Shown: positions 1-16,436 of the stretch, one piece after another
Numbering within the stretch: the stretch's first letter is position 1
Layout of the letters: each line of letters opens with the position of its first letter
NCBI GenBank assembly: GCA_030704615.1
Contig: CM060731.1
Location: forward strand, 42,966,001 to 43,030,000
Length of the DNA: 64,000 bases
Direction: 5' to 3'
DNA from: Takakia lepidozioides
Lineage: Eukaryota; Streptophyta; Takakiopsida; Takakiales; Takakiaceae
The notes under the pieces: model-generated
What the model saw: only the letters and a program-made list of their open reading frames with translations
What the model was told of the DNA's origin: nothing
Database searches by the model: none
Position numbers and translations under genes: made by a program

Positions 1-3042
<3,042 letters not shown>

Positions 3043-4280
3043 GAAAAGTCTTGTTTTTTAGAAAGCACTGTAGGTTGTGCTGGCGATTGTTAAAATCTGT
3101 GGAGGGGTGCTTCATCGCTCACACTGGGTGTTGGTGATGCCGAAGGAAGTAGTATATAGCTGTGGTTTTCGTCTCAGCTGTGGAGGATGGAAGCTATTTG
3201 ATGCTAGGTGGGATTCTTGGAAAGGCATCTTGAATTGATTTGCCTTTAGAGTTAGCAGCAGTTGGAGTTGTGGCTAAATTCATCTACCAAGGCTATGCTT
3301 TCATTTGAGGTTGAAAGTAGGTAGTTCTGATAGTAGTGGATTTGATAGGAGGTGAATATTGCAGGTGGGGTAGTTTCTACTTAGGGTTTGATGACAGGGA
3401 AAGTTGGTGTTGGCAGCAGTTTCTACTTTGGCTGCCCTTTCTTGTACGGCACACAGTGGGGTCAAAAGTAGGGAACGGTGATTATTTTTTCAGGTTTCTT
3501 CTCTTGAATGTAAAGGTCTCCCTTCAGTGATCATGGCCGATTGGTTACAATTTATCTGGTTTGTGGTGGTGAGGCTGATACATGTTCACCATTATGGTAC
3601 ATAGTGGGCTTCTGCACTCTGCTTCAACCTGCATGCCACAGATGTTCCTTGGAATGGAAATATATGAATGGTGAGAAGTGGAGACGATGATTGTGGAGAT
3701 GAAGTGGACAAATTCACGGTGATGGAGTTTCATACAGTGTCATGCAGTAGGAAGGTTCCATTAACCTTGTAGTTTCCAAGGAAATCAGTAACAGTTGAAG
3801 TACATGCTCCAATGACTCAATACATCCTCTAGTTTCCGCATTGTGAATCACAATATTTTAGTACTTCCTTTTAGTCAGTAGCCGGCCGATGCATTGGATA
3901 AGAGAGAATGGAAGGAAAAATCAGAAATTTCATAATACTTGGCACTTGCTTAGATAGTCATGGCCTTATAATTACAGCTACATTCTATCTGTCAGATAAA
4001 AGTACTTGCAGAAAAGATTTGAAGGAGAGAAGATGTATGCTCTTCCTTTATAAGGCAGACAACATTTATCCGAATGCTTGTGATGTACACCATCAAATTG
4101 GCCAACAGCAGGACATTCCCCGCAGTTCATTTAAAATAAGCCTGCAAAGACGAGCATTCTCTAGACAATGAATGAATGAATACATTTACACGGCTGAACT
4201 TCTCCGGTAATTTTACATAAATACACTACTGATCACCCAAATCCTACTTTGAGCAGCAAAATTGAATGAAACAAATGAAG
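3043..4280. other. Intergenic space between two convergent genes
   Basis: Contains the 3' UTRs of the protease (+) and the BTB gene (-). Short ORFs here have no recognisable similarity. I see no repeat or RNA gene. Confidence 0.6.
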
Positions 4281-7060
4281 TTAGTTTGTGCTCTGGCTAC
4301 TGATGGGTGCTTTAATTCCATTGGAAGCGTCCAAATTCAGACGCCTTCTGGCAGCCTTGCATCGGAAACACCACACCTCGAAGGCCTCACTTAAATCGGG
4401 ATACCTGAACACAAGTGATCAATCTCTGGTCAACGGGAGCCACACTGAACAAGATGGAGCATCAGCCATTATAAAACTCCAGACTACCTCGTGAAAGGAG
4501 GGCACTATCCAATGACCACTAAAATTTTACAGGCATCTTTCCACCCTACTTTTCCCTGGAAGACTCTAAGGACCTTTAGGTGCTCGGTGAGGCATGCCTT
4601 TCCTGCTAGCAGGGTCGCATCGTGTACCTCCCAGCCTAGTGGAGTGGGGTCCAAGTTCATCTACACTTACATTGCCCTCATTACTTGGGTATGCTTGGAA
4701 AGCCAATGGACGCAGCTTTTGATGTTCATAGAAACAAAATGCAAGCTAAATGAGCCTTATGCAGTTCCTTGGGTCATCCTAAAACAAACCTTGATAAGGT
4801 GGTCTATTTTTTACCTAGACTATATCACTTTGAGGCATATGTATGTACATATTCACCATTACAAATACAAAAAGAACAAGGGTATGGATTACCTCGCCTG
4901 ATCAGTTTTCAACCAGTCTGCCAGAATATCAGCCTGGTCACACGAAGGCAAAGACAATATGAGGGAAACAAGGGATGCCTCGATGTTCTGAGAGAGATCC
5001 AGGTCCATTTTCAGTGACATTTTTTCGGCAGCAAACTGTGAATCAAAGAGGGGTTTTGTCTCCCGAATGAAAGGGAGCCACACTTTGACCAATTGGGTGC
5101 GCTGCTCGGCTGTGAGGATGACACTGCCATAGCCAACTGCCTCCAGCACTTTTGAGGCAATCTCTACCACTCTCAACTTGGTGTCCCAGAATACCTCCCT
5201 CAATATCTCGCCCTTCAGAGCCCCGGTGACATCACTAGATGCATCTGACCAAAACCCCACAAGCTCCAGATGCAGGCCAACACGGGGAAGAACCCGGGAT
5301 GCCCACACAAGGTCCGAAACTTTCTCAAGCAGGACTTCCTCCGAGAGCTCAATGCCTAGGTTGTCCTTTGAGAGAAGGGTAGCAAGCTCTAGCTTGAAGC
5401 TGTTAAATACTTCGGAGAAACATTTTCTCAATTCAGATTTGATGTGATCGTCGGCTATGAGGAGGGGGGCATCATCATCTTCCACAAGCATGTACTCCAC
5501 CTGTGCAGTGCATATTTCCTATCATTACTTGACCAAAAGTGCTTTGACAGCTTACCTCATGAGGCACTCCATCTGCGGAAAACGGTTGGGTCTTTTGATG
5601 TTTCCTTTTCGGTTTTCTCTTGTCTCAAAGCAGTCAACCTCTGCTCTGAACATGTGACTCCAATGCAGTGTAATGAGCATGGCTATGTAGAATACTGCAT
5701 GACTGCATGGCTGTAATTGTGCCCTCAGCTTGTGCAAGATTACAACAGTCAGTCAAATCAAGATGCTAGGTCCCCTGCAGATAGCTCTTCAGTCAAACTA
5801 CGCTCACAAGTATGTCATACCCTGGCACCATGGCCAACCTGGAAAAAGTTGCAAGTAGCAACCAAGCTGATAGAGATTTCTGACCGTTTACGTAATGCAG
5901 ACATGGTTTAACTAAGATAGATAGCCTATACTTCATACCATACAAAGCCCTGAAAGCTACCTGCTCTTGGGCTGCCACTTTCAACTCACTCGGAAAACTC
6001 TCAAGGTTGTATGATTTCCGCTCCGGTAAGGTGGCCACGCGGATAGCTGACAGAAAGACATTGCGGATAGAGTCGGGATCCACAGGCTGCAGACGGGCCA
6101 AAACAGGTACCACCTCTGGCCCCAGGCCTGCGACCAGTTTCTGTTTTGAGCAAACCATGGCTGAGACGCATGGACCACGCACATGTTCAATGAGGATAGA
6201 AATTAAGCAAATAAGGATAATCAATGTCGATCCCTCCGATATGTTCAAAATAATTCATAGACAGTTAGGTTGCCTGAACAAACTGCATTGCAGAATCTAA
6301 TCATAGACACAGACATTTGAAAATTAGTCTCAGACTTCTGGAGCACAACACCCCTCTTTTCTTCCCCTCTCCGCTTCGGCTTAGGTTGAACCCCAGAGAC
6401 CTAGGTTCATGTATCAATAGACCTACACATATTCTAAAACCAAAACTATGTGAAGGAAGAGGCATCTGATCTTCTTTGCAATTGAGGTGTCAGGGTATAC
6501 TGTCCAGCCTTCTTCCACAGAAGGAACGACAATTATCTAGAATAATGCCCAACCACCAGCCGTGGGGTAGTGGCAGAAACAGAATTCATACCTGGCAGTG
6601 TTTTCAAGATTTCTTCCTCCTCGTTCTCCTCCCATGGCACAGCCTCCAGGTATTGTGCACACTTTGTAACAATGGCACTGCACCCAAGCTTTGTGGCAAC
6701 CTTTAGAATACCAAGCGCATTCTTTACACTGTGCCACATGTCACCAACTGGTTCATTGCTGCTAGTGTAGAGCAAGCGCAGAAGAGTGATGTGGTGGTCA
6801 ATGTCACTTTCCAAACAACTTATCTCAATGCAGCTCCGTGAGTCCAGGAAATGGTAGGTTGGCCAATCGTCTGAGAGGCGCATTGCAAAGTACTTGCTCT
6901 TTGCTGACAGAACCTCTGAGTGCGAATACATCCACTCATCACGGCCATCAGTTGTTCTTAGTCTTACTATCACGTCGCTGCCAGCCCGATCCCCTAGCCT
7001 CCTCACACAGGGACTGGCACATTCGGTAGACTTGGTGGTCTCAAATTCATTCTTGGCCAT
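4281..7060 (-). CDS. BTB/POZ domain protein (At1g63850/At3g50780-like family), complete
   Basis: Four exons on the minus strand: 7060-6592, 6127-5961, 5500-4893 and 4404-4281; all GT-AG, total 1368 nt, 455 aa. The ATG at 7060-7058 is the first in frame. The BTB/POZ fold spans about residues 27-135 (SDVIVRLRTTDGRDEWMYSHSEVL ... LRLLYTS), followed by conserved blocks of this plant family: VPWEENEEEEILKTLPG, LARLQPVDPDS, EDDDAPLLIADD, and a short basic tail after FEVWCFRCK. In plants BTB proteins often act as CUL3 substrate adaptors; for this subfamily that is inference. An ATTACAG just upstream of the ATG suggests a 5'-UTR intron, so the promoter may lie further up, towards 7.5-10 kb. No frame damage seen. 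Confidence 0.92.
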
Positions 7061-10000
7061 AACTTGTGCTGTAATGTCCAGGGAAATTAAGTATATTGAG
7101 AGGTGACAACTCTAGTCCCCATTGTGGTTCAATCTCATAGATCCCCCTAAAGCTTATCCCTGAAATGCATGTCCTGTGCAAGCAACCCCATGCCGATTCC
7201 TTTGCTAACAAATGGAGTCACCATAAACATCAATACAAAAGATGTCATCCCATCCACATCATGACACATGGACAGACAAGGGTCTTCAGCAGCAGCTGCC
7301 GAGAGATGAAACACCCTGCAAAAAGTTGTTACTTTCTATTTCATGTGTCTTAAAGCATGAACCTGTCTGATATACTCAGATATGGTTCATGGGTAGATTA
7401 TATGTGATTGTCTATGTATAATCAGACCAGGACCTGGATCTGATGGCTCAAGGAAAAGATGGCATGCAGAACCTGAAAGTGCCAAGCTCTGCCCTGGGCA
7501 AGGATAGGTATATCTATCTCAGCAAAATCGTTCTCTACAGGTACAAATCATGAAACTACTTGTTCAATAATGTGAATCCCAGATTCCTTGCGATTTAGTT
7601 GTTTCTACGGATGTTCATCCACATCTGGGTTCAGACTAGATATGGGCATAAGAGAGGGAGACGTTTCTAGCACTTGCAGGCGGCAAGGGAAACCCTTGAA
7701 TTGCGTCATAAAGGCTGCTGCTGCCCATATGCGCTGTTCATCACTGCAACAATATAACCCAATGACTCCATGTCAGCTCCACACTCGTTTCAAAGCTGCT
7801 AGTTTTTTACTCAACCCCTCCAAGTGAAGAAGGCTATAAAGATGCTGTGATGTTGCCTTTAGTGGCCACCCATAGTCTAGGAGGTGACCTCCATTTTACC
7901 CCTCAGTTCTTGCAATTTGATCACATGAAAGTTTAAACTCTCACTCTATTGATAAGTGATTGAAAACTCAGAGGTGGTGGCTCTGTGTAGAAAATGCATA
8001 CAACTCCACCTCTTTGAGGTTCCTCCATCTAACAGGACCCTTCTGCTTTCCCTGGATGTGGGAAGGCTTGCTTCTGAGCAAAGATTACGACGACTTACCT
8101 TTTATGACATTCAATGATGGCACTACAGTTGTCCTCTTGGAAGTCAATCAGATCCCAGACAAGGGCTCCCCCGATAATGCCGTACAGTCCTGTGAGTGCT
8201 GCTTCTACCAATTCTGTAAAAACAGCTCCTGTAACTTTGATTGGGCCGGAATTGAGCACCCTGTTCCACAAGAATTATGAACAGACTGAGTAGAGTACTA
8301 GGCAAAGTCCATCACGGTTGACTGTGTAAATTTTTCAAGGTAGAATCTATCACCTGTAGCCGTTAGAAGTAACTGAGCATAGTGTCTATTCATCACATCA
8401 ATCATTAGGGACGTGACCAGCTTGTTTTGTTCCTATGACTGCAGGCTTTCAGAAGCTCAGGCCACCATGCTCTATCACATGCATGACAAACTTCACAGAG
8501 ACTTCACCAAATGTTGTTGATGCAATAGAAAGCATGAAACTTAAAACAATAAAGTTACTAAAATTTCACAACAATAGCTGTGTTGACTTTCTTCGTGGCA
8601 CTGCTATGCCATGATCAGATCATTAATCTAATGAGATAGACATTTTTTCCAAGGGTGCAATGCAGAAGGACAAGTTCAATTCCTGGTAATACCCTGTCAA
8701 GATTCTGTCTGAATTCCAATGTCTACATTTTCAATTAATTATAAAATGCTTACAAGGAAAGGCGGACAGAGGTGTATGCCAGCTTGCTCTGTCCTCGTGG
8801 CTTACTTGTAAGCATCTTATTAGTTTTCTATTAGACCTCCCATCTGACAAGTATTTGCGGTCGCCCCTCCTTAGTACACATGCTTGCCTCCTGCCTATCT
8901 CATTCCCCGTAACTCCCCACCTCTCTCTGTATCACCTGCATTTACAGATAGTTGCAACAATTACAAAATAATGTTTTGTGAATGTGAATTCAGGACAGAC
9001 TACCTTCAGCAACTAAGCATCGACAATGTGTGTCTAGCCCAATCTAGCATGAGGTATAATTAACAAGCCACGTCAACCCAGATCCACTGGATTTGGAAGG
9101 GGCAGACAGGCAACTGCGGACATTATAAAGTTCCATTTCATTTCATTTCTCTCTGATGCCCGCAACATGGAAATTTTAGTTGCACTCAGATCATGATAGG
9201 AATCGATGATGAGATGCAACTCCATCTTCCAGTTCCAAGCACATACAATTACATGAAATCTGCGTCTCCACTTATACCTCATCATCTAGGTTTATTACTT
9301 GAGCTCCATCCTTCAAAAGGAATATCTCAATACCTTCAATGCTACTCTAACACCTGTCTTCCCCAGTCCCGGTCTGTTTGTCAAATTTCAGAAAAACCCT
9401 CTACCACCATCTCATTATAGGAGAGAGAGCACCACAGGGGTCAAAATCTCTTAGACAACCTCCAGAACCACTTCAGGGGGCCACTAAAAGCAAAAACTGT
9501 TGCTAAGCAAATGTAGCTGTGTCCTTCACAATCAGACCTTTTTCACCATTAGCGCATTCATCCAACTGTGAGAAATTACTGGCAGCAGCCATCACTGATT
9601 CTCATGGCAGGCTTATTGACATGTTCTGACACAATTTCACTTTTGAGTCTCTATGTGTCTGCCTAATACTAAGGGCATTCGCTTTTACTCCATGAAAAGT
9701 GGTTATTTACCCCACCCCAACCATAAACAAAACAAACATGTCCTTGCCATGAAGGTACCACAAACCTATGAGACTCCCAGCCAAATCTGTCCGGAGGAAA
9801 GATCACACAAAAGATGGATCCAATCCAATATATGAACAGATAGCAAAGTGCATCGAGGTAGGGAGGATTCCGGCGCACACTTAATTCACAAACATAAACC
9901 AGAACACTGTAAACTTCGCAACAATTTCTTTTGGTTTCACAGTATCAACTCCACACGAAGACAAGGAGCGAGAGACGTATTCACAGAGCGTGGGGTGGAC

Positions 10001-10640
10001 AACATACATAACGTGATACAGTATTCTTACTTGGGATGGCAATCCAAGTAGCACAGAAGAGAGAGACACAGTGGAAAGGGAGGGGAGAAAGGATCTGAGA
10101 CAGAGTAGGGGCCAAATATGACAACTCTTTAACAATTCTGATCAAATGCTGCACTATCTCTTCAAAGTAAATCAACCAGGGTACAGTGCATCGTTCCAGC
10201 ATTATTATAACAGCTGACTTAATTCCTTCACAAAAGAAGAGGGAGACATTCACAAACTTCCCAGCGAAATTTGCAATGTCATCCATTCTCATCACTCATC
10301 ACTCATCACTCAGGCGAGAGAACAAAGGGAAGATTCACTAATAAAAACGACATGAAGATGAGCGCGGAGATCCCATACCAGTGTACAGCAGCCTTCCAGC
10401 CACTTCGTCACCTGTGATCACAAACCTGATACAACTCTTTAAGCTACCAAGACCGACCAACACAAATTTCTATCGACATTTACAGCAACAAATTGACATG
10501 TTAGAGACTAGAAGACAGGCTCAGACAAGATTGAGGGCCCCGAGAGAGACGACAGAGCAAAGATCCTGGCGCATCGCACAAAGCACTCTGCTCCACTCCA
10601 GCCAGCAGGTGCCTTGCCTGCGCACACCCTGCTGATCCGG
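7061..10640. other. 5' flank of the BTB gene, no gene recognised
   Basis: About 3.6 kb of mixed-composition sequence with only short ORFs (longest about 106 codons at 7960-8280) lacking recognisable motifs. A short 'TCATCACTCATCACTCATCACTCA' type run lies near 10290-10312. It may hold the 5' UTR exon and promoter of the BTB gene, which I could not place. Confidence 0.4.
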
Positions 10641-11267
10641 GGCTCAATCCTCGGAACTTTAACTTTAATTTTGGATAGACAATTATGATGTATGGATTAT
10701 GGATGGAATCCCGCTCTTCATCCATAGGTCGATAAGATATGTTGCCAACGTGTCGTGGGCCACTTGCGCGTTGTCGTACTCGGGGTAGGCCCACCCGCGG
10801 TCCAGTATTGGACCCTCGGATAAGGGGAAGTGTATACACGGGATAGTTAGGACTTTGTGAAAATGGGCACCGACGCCCGGATTTGATACCAGGATCGCAA
10901 TAGCTATTTTCCAACTGCTTTTCTAGGACAGCGATTGGTTGCTGGTGGATTTTAGGCCACATCGGACAATATTTATTTTAAGGATGTATATAGATACATT
11001 TTTAAAAGGGAAACTGGTTGAAACTTGAAACTCTGTCCCCTTTCCATGACCTAAAAATAAATAAAAAATAAAAGGGACTCTAAACTCTAAACGCTGGAGT
11101 CACCCGGGGAACACTAACTGCTCTATGGAACTACCGTGCTTGCCCACCTGCCGGACTAATTAATTTATCTTGAAGAACGTGTCGGGCAGGCTTTTTGGAA
11201 TTTTCTACAGTTCCAACTGTAGGTAGGTCGGAGACTAGTTTAGCGTAAATAGGGTGCCATAGTGTCA

Positions 11268-11380
11268 CGTCATCGTCGCCACATCATCGTAAACACGTCA
11301 TCGTAGCCACGTCATCGACGCCACATCATCGTCGTCAGCCACGTCATCGTCGTCAGCCACGTCATCGTCGTCATTTCTCT
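11268..11380. repeat. Minisatellite, ~18-bp unit around CACGTCATCGTCGTCAGC
   Basis: Repeated 'CACGTCATCGTCGTCAGC' and shorter 'CACATCATCGT' variants in tandem. It produces low-complexity ORFs on both strands (Asp-rich on the minus strand) that are not likely to be genes. Confidence 0.85.
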
Positions 11381-11514
11381 GTCGGGTGGAACGGAACCTC
11401 GCAGAGCAGATACAAAGAATGTGTAGGGTGAGGCCCGAGGACGGGGGCCTTCCCGAAATGAGGGGCCCGGCACGAACATGGATAGAAGAAGGCAATCGAT
11501 AGAACAAGGCACTG

Positions 11515-11860
11515 CTAATGAAGGCACCTTCTTCAACACATTTCACCCTGTTTTTTTCCTCTTATCAGAATCGGCCCTAAATTTTCATGTTGAAATCTGC
11601 AACTTACATGGTTGAAGAATCTTTGATAGTTTGGAGTGCCTTTGACATGATACTGCCAATGTGACAACAGGAAAGCATCCAGAAACAGGTAACAGAGACG
11701 AGGAGAATATTTTTCTGACCCCAGTCAATGGTGGGACAATCGAGGCAAAAAGGTGAATGCTTGTTGGATTACAGAGAGTAACAGATGCAATTGAGCATAG
11801 GAACTAGTGTGATAAGTTGAGTTGGGTAGAAAAAATCTAGGCTACACGAATGAACTTTGT
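11515..11860 (+). pseudogene. Relic with OSB-type PDF motif (no PPR attached)
   Basis: This block is a diverged copy of 24735-25075. It contains, at about 11715-11760, a short frame reading EYFSDPSQWWDNRGKK, which closely resembles the start of the PDF motif of OSB organellar single-stranded-DNA-binding proteins (FF..P..WWDNR..K...PDFKHK). Stops follow within a few codons and no complete frame exists, so this is a pseudogenic or dispersed copy. The rest (CACCTTCTTCAACACATTTC onwards) is shared with the other copies and may be former coding or UTR sequence. Confidence 0.6.
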
Positions 11861-12837
11861 CCGCCCAAACACATGAGAGATCATAATCGCAGCTACAAAT
11901 GACCCCTTGCATCCCCCACATTGTTGTGAAGGCATGGAGGAGTGTTAGCTAATGCTCTGGCTTCCTGGCGACGTCTTCGATCCTACTGCAGCTCGAGAGG
12001 GCCGGGGAGAGATGCGAGAGAGACGGGGCACCTGACCGTTGAACGCCTCTCTGTCATCGCTCTGAGCTCATTCCCCTAATTTTGCTCGTTCATTTACGAA
12101 TCCATGTCTTTGACCTTGATTTCAGTATCTTTTTGGACTTGAAATCAATCATGGAGAGAGGGAGATGGAGCTGGGAAGGACACGTGGGATTGGTGAAAAA
12201 TAAAATGCCCGTTATGGGTGTACACATATATTATTTAAATTTATTGTAGGGGGCTCGGAGTGGAACCTCATTCATATGCCTTATGGCTCCCTATGTAAGG
12301 TTATTTTTTCCTTACCATTTCAATAAAATCTCCAGGGCCATTGTCCCTTGTTCTGTAAAAATAAAATAAAAAATAAAAAAAATTGTAGGGCGTGGGGTAT
12401 CAAGCGAGGAGGGGGGAGTGCGGGCCTTAAATGCGGGCCATGTAGGGCATGGCCCCATAGCAGGCCCTTAAAAGTGTTTCCACGCAGCCTGTCCTATTAA
12501 AATAATAAATTATTACCTTATATATAATGTTTATTACATTAAGTGTAATCAATGGATTTTATCTAGTGTTGGACTGGTATTGAGGGTCAACCCTATTTTA
12601 ACTAATTCTGGACTTTTGGCTTAAATCCAGACCAAACTTAATATGTATTTGAATTAAAAATAATTCAAAATTTGTTAATAATATCTTGGATAGTAATGTG
12701 TGATTGAACTTTGTGAAATTACAAGGGATGTCATACTTGCTTCAAAATGTAACATATAAGATGTCCATTTGACATTGAAGTGCTTGTGAAGTTGCAGTGT
12801 AACTCAACAATTCATTGAACGTCGACTGGGAAGTCGA
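11861..12837. other. AT-rich spacer with dispersed-repeat fragments
   Basis: Includes a purine-rich stretch, an A-rich segment near 12355-12385, and at about 12594-12690 a block ('GGACTTTTGGCTTAAATCC' and flanks) that recurs at 25420-25520. At 12564-12580 there is TAGTGTTGGACTGGTAT, a degenerate end of the hAT-type MITE found complete at 40334-41058. No gene seen. Confidence 0.55.
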
Positions 12838-14240
12838 ATGATGTAATATTACATTATGTTACAATCACAATAAACAAATGTGTCGAATCGAACATGGAAT
12901 AGACTCATAGTACTCTACCATACTTATTAATCCACGACCTAATACATGGTATGTTGAACATAGTGGCAAAGATTGAAAGCAAACGAAAATCATTTGGATA
13001 GGCAACCATTCAATCGCCCATTGAATGAATGGGGTTTCGTCTTCGATTATACTGGGATATGTTACATGGTATGCCCTTTGAAGCTCTTTTTGTAGTGTAT
13101 CCTGCCTCGTAATGCGGTGCTTCTCCATGTCCACTTTATCCAATATGTTAATATTCTGCACCTGGAACATATCCGCATATGTGTGTATAAATCCTTAAAA
13201 AAACAAATGACCATCTCAACTTTTATAAGCCTCATCCCCAGCTTCCAGTTTTGATACTCATTTGTTTTTTTAAGTTATATACGCATGTGTGGATGTGTTC
13301 CAGATGGAAGATATTAGCATTGGAAAAATAAGAGCTGAAGAAGCACCTCATTACAAAGCAAGAGACATTACAGAAGACCTCAGCATGTTGAACATCTGGA
13401 TGAAGAACCTTGTCCATCGTCGCTTCAAAGTTCTAGCGCTTCTGAAATGATCACATGTTTGTTGGTGGAAGCAGATCTCGTAGGCCACATTGATCTCGTA
13501 CCCATCAAAGACTCCTGTAGGCCACATAGAACGATCCATGTGATACATTTTCACAAATGTGATGTGATACATTTGTGAAATGGTATCACATCAACCGTTT
13601 AATGTGGCCAATGCACGTCTTCCACACCATGGCGGAAATGTTCGTCACTTGAAAGCACAAACACAAATAATTCGTGCAAACAATCTCAAGAATCATATGT
13701 ACTGCAAGGTGTTTCATACTGCTGATGTTCATGTAGCTGAATTATTTAGGAATCGTTTTGCTACTCCCATGCCAACAACATCAGGTCTACTGCGAGTGTC
13801 ATATTCTGAATTCCGTAACAGTCACCACGGACATGAAACTAGGAACTTCGCACAAAATCTCCAATTCATTCAATTTATGGTGGGCCGTGGCTGCAGCCTG
13901 CAAGCTGGCCGGGGTGGCTGATACGTCCGTTTGAACATGACAGTCGCAGAGGACGTTGACATGGGAATAGCAAAAAAAGTACTACAGAATTCAGCTAGAG
14001 GAACAACAATAGCATGAAGTAGAGACCTAGTATCAAACGTTCGGAGGTCGCATGTGCACCTATTACTTTCCGATCCATGCCTCTCATGGAAGTGTCGCAC
14101 AGTTGAATGAGATGAGACGTTTGTTGTCTAACTCCTACAGAACTAATATATCGTTTTCTCATAACCCTATCCGAAACCTTGGAACATTACAAATATAAAC
14201 AGTGAGCCAGTACACAAACCATTTATGTTGCGATGACAGG
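12838..14240. other. Unassigned sequence with short ORFs, probably element debris
   Basis: Several unrelated short ORFs (for example minus 12865-13170, 101 codons; plus 13580-13921, 113 codons) without family motifs that I recognise. The stretch abuts the 3' end of the kinase-like gene and may belong to the same element. No terminal repeat could be paired with the other side of the transposase. Confidence 0.3.
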
Positions 14241-14358
14241 TGCCAGGATCGAGCATATGCAATGTAGTATTTACAATGGGAATTTATTTATTACATGCAC
14301 GATCAAAATTGAGTTATGTCTTCATAAAAGAACCATTGTACCGCCATAAATCTCATAT

Positions 14359-15820
14359 CTACGAGACTGTGGTTGACTCCGTCCTATATACGTCTTTCGG
14401 CTCAGGCCAATTGAATGGCTTGCCCATGAACCGAAGTACTACATGGGCTAATGTGACTATCTCATTCTTGTTGTTGTCGTACAACTTTTGTAGCATTGAA
14501 TGCCAACAACCTTCCGTAAATTGGTCCTGGAACATACTTTGATCATAATGAGCGCCGTCATTTATTCGTACCACTATCTTCCCAACAGCAAAGGCCTCCG
14601 ACGTCATGTCCTGGGGGGGGGGGGGACATTCGCATTGAAAACCGATGCAATATCTTTTTCCACCCACCATCTTTTCGCGAGTTCCCGGTCCAGCTTGTCT
14701 TGGTTTTCAAACTGGTACGGCGAGGCTTTGCGTATGCCCAATGGGGTGGCTAAGCCCCAATCACACACCCCAATCTTGATCTCCTCGGTGTCATTTGGAA
14801 AATGCAACAAGATGTTGTCGGGGGACAAGTCGTTGTGCATGACACCGTTCTTGTGGACAACATCCATGATGCACATCAGTGCCCATGCAAGTTTACTGCG
14901 CACTTTTCGGAAATGAAGCAAGCGATCGCATTCCTGGAATTCTGCTTCCGTTCCCATTTGTTCTAAAATCACCTTGTTGTCCGAATCGTTGCCCAATTTT
15001 TTGTCAAGGTTCATCATGTCGCGTATTGTCCCCCCATTCCACCAGCGAGTGTAACCCTCTACCTCACGTGCATTCACAGCAAAATACGAGATAACACCCG
15101 GATGCTAGAACTTCACTGCCAAACACTCGTCGTTATGTTGTCTCAACTTTTTTTCTGGATTTTTGGACTTGGGTTTTTTTCCCGCTAGCTCCCAATGCTC
15201 CGGTATTCTAGAATCGCCAACAATCCTACAGTGACGGACCTTAGCATACCCTCCTTATTTGTAAGGGCCAATCTCTACCACCTTCGCACTAGAGTTCGGG
15301 TAATAAAGACCAGTTGTGCCTCCCTCGCCCGATGACCCCGCCTTCCAAGAGACAACCCTAGTCCGGCGATGTGAATTCTGACCTGCCGAGCAAGCCCAAT
15401 ACTCAACACGCCGCATTAACTCAGCTTCGGCGGAGAACACTCGACCCTTGGTTGTTCTACCTTTCCATGTCTTCATTAGCTGCCTCAAATTCCACGTGGC
15501 GTCTTTCGCCCTGCTTTGGATCCACCGATTAAACTTCGGCTTGTCCCTGTCCGCCATCCACGTAGCCCCCGCCAAAGCGTTTGTCATTTTCCTCTCCATA
15601 TTTTGCTGAAAAATCTGAAACCCCTCCCATCCATGCCTAACATAAGCACTCTCCAGCCTCATCATGTCTCTACCCTTGAAATAATCCACTACCACTTCTT
15701 TCACCCTATCCAAGGCATCCGGTCCCGGGTAGTCTGGCTATCCCGCTCGTGGGCACGTTTTCTCTTCCTCCGCCCCCCAGGCGACCCCGCCCCAGAACTT
15801 GAATTCACAACCCCCGACAT
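14359..15820 (-). pseudogene. Protein-kinase-like gene, probably element-borne, broken
   Basis: Minus strand. A likely start at 15820 opens an N-terminus with a basic RRKRKR stretch (nuclear-localisation-like); an apparent 1-nt slip near 15730 leads into a frame running 15713-14604. Kinase landmarks in order: glycine-rich loop (GPYK..GGYAKVRH), AVKF lysine, GYTRWWNGGT hinge region, catalytic loop HNDLSPDN (about 14808-14840), and CDWGLA in place of DFG (about 14750-14770). The frame is broken by TAA at 15255-15257, TAG at 15105-15107 and a C13 homopolymer slip at 14613-14625, after which the C-lobe continues to 14359. Catalytic Asp and Asn are present; Phe of DFG is Trp. It is divergently transcribed from the transposase 616 bp away. 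Whether it is part of the element, a captured host gene or a separate host pseudogene is not resolved. Confidence 0.65.
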
Positions 15821-16436
15821 TGTATAAACCTTTGCCCACTACAAGGTCCAAAACCTCATAAAATGACAATGAACGTGTGTGGATGGTGTCTTCGTAGTTT
15901 TCTGCAAAAAAACAGGCCGCCGGAGATCCGGAAACGGCAAAATGGTGATACAATGATTGTACCGTGAACAAGTGTGTGGGACTGACCAATAGAAAATCGA
16001 CAAAACCTCTCCCCCCAAATAATCACATTTGTACCTCCCGTTGGCAGTGCCAAGCAACGAAGTCCGAAAGAACTACAGGATGCCAAGGAACCACACCACA
16101 AGAGGGGCAAAAGTGATCAGAAAAGGAGGGGGGAATGGTTTACATAGGCGCCCACCAGCGCCCACCAGCGCCCCCCCCCCCCCCCCCCCCAACAAAATGA
16201 CATTATGCTTGAAAAGGCGCGACTAGCCAGTCGCACCTCGCCACGCGCACCCACATGGGAGAGGTCAAGGGTTCAAAACCACCTCCCCCCCATCCCATTT
16301 GTTTCGTTTTTCTTGACCCGTGACACCTCGCCACGTGGCTGGCCGAGGCGCCGCTTCATGATTAAAATGAGGGAGTCATATTCCCAGCACGAGCACCGCA
16401 GTTCGATCTATTCTTGAAATTCTGCGAGGGCTTCAC
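15821..16436. promoter_or_regulatory. Divergent spacer between kinase-like gene and transposase, with C20 run and pol III-like box
   Basis: Holds tandem CGCCCACCAG units running into a pure C20 tract (16171-16190), and a GGTTCAAAACC B-box-like sequence (about 16269-16279) preceded by TAGCCAGTCGC. This would be the shared promoter region if the two flanking genes belong to one element (inference). Confidence 0.4.

Noticed and set aside
8640-8710. Possible tRNA-like B box (GTTCAATTCC) at about 8674
   Set aside because: No matching A box at the right distance and no SINE structure.
11298-11546. Asp-rich protein gene on the minus strand
   Set aside because: The ORF is produced by the CACGTCATCGTCGTCAGC minisatellite and has no conserved part.
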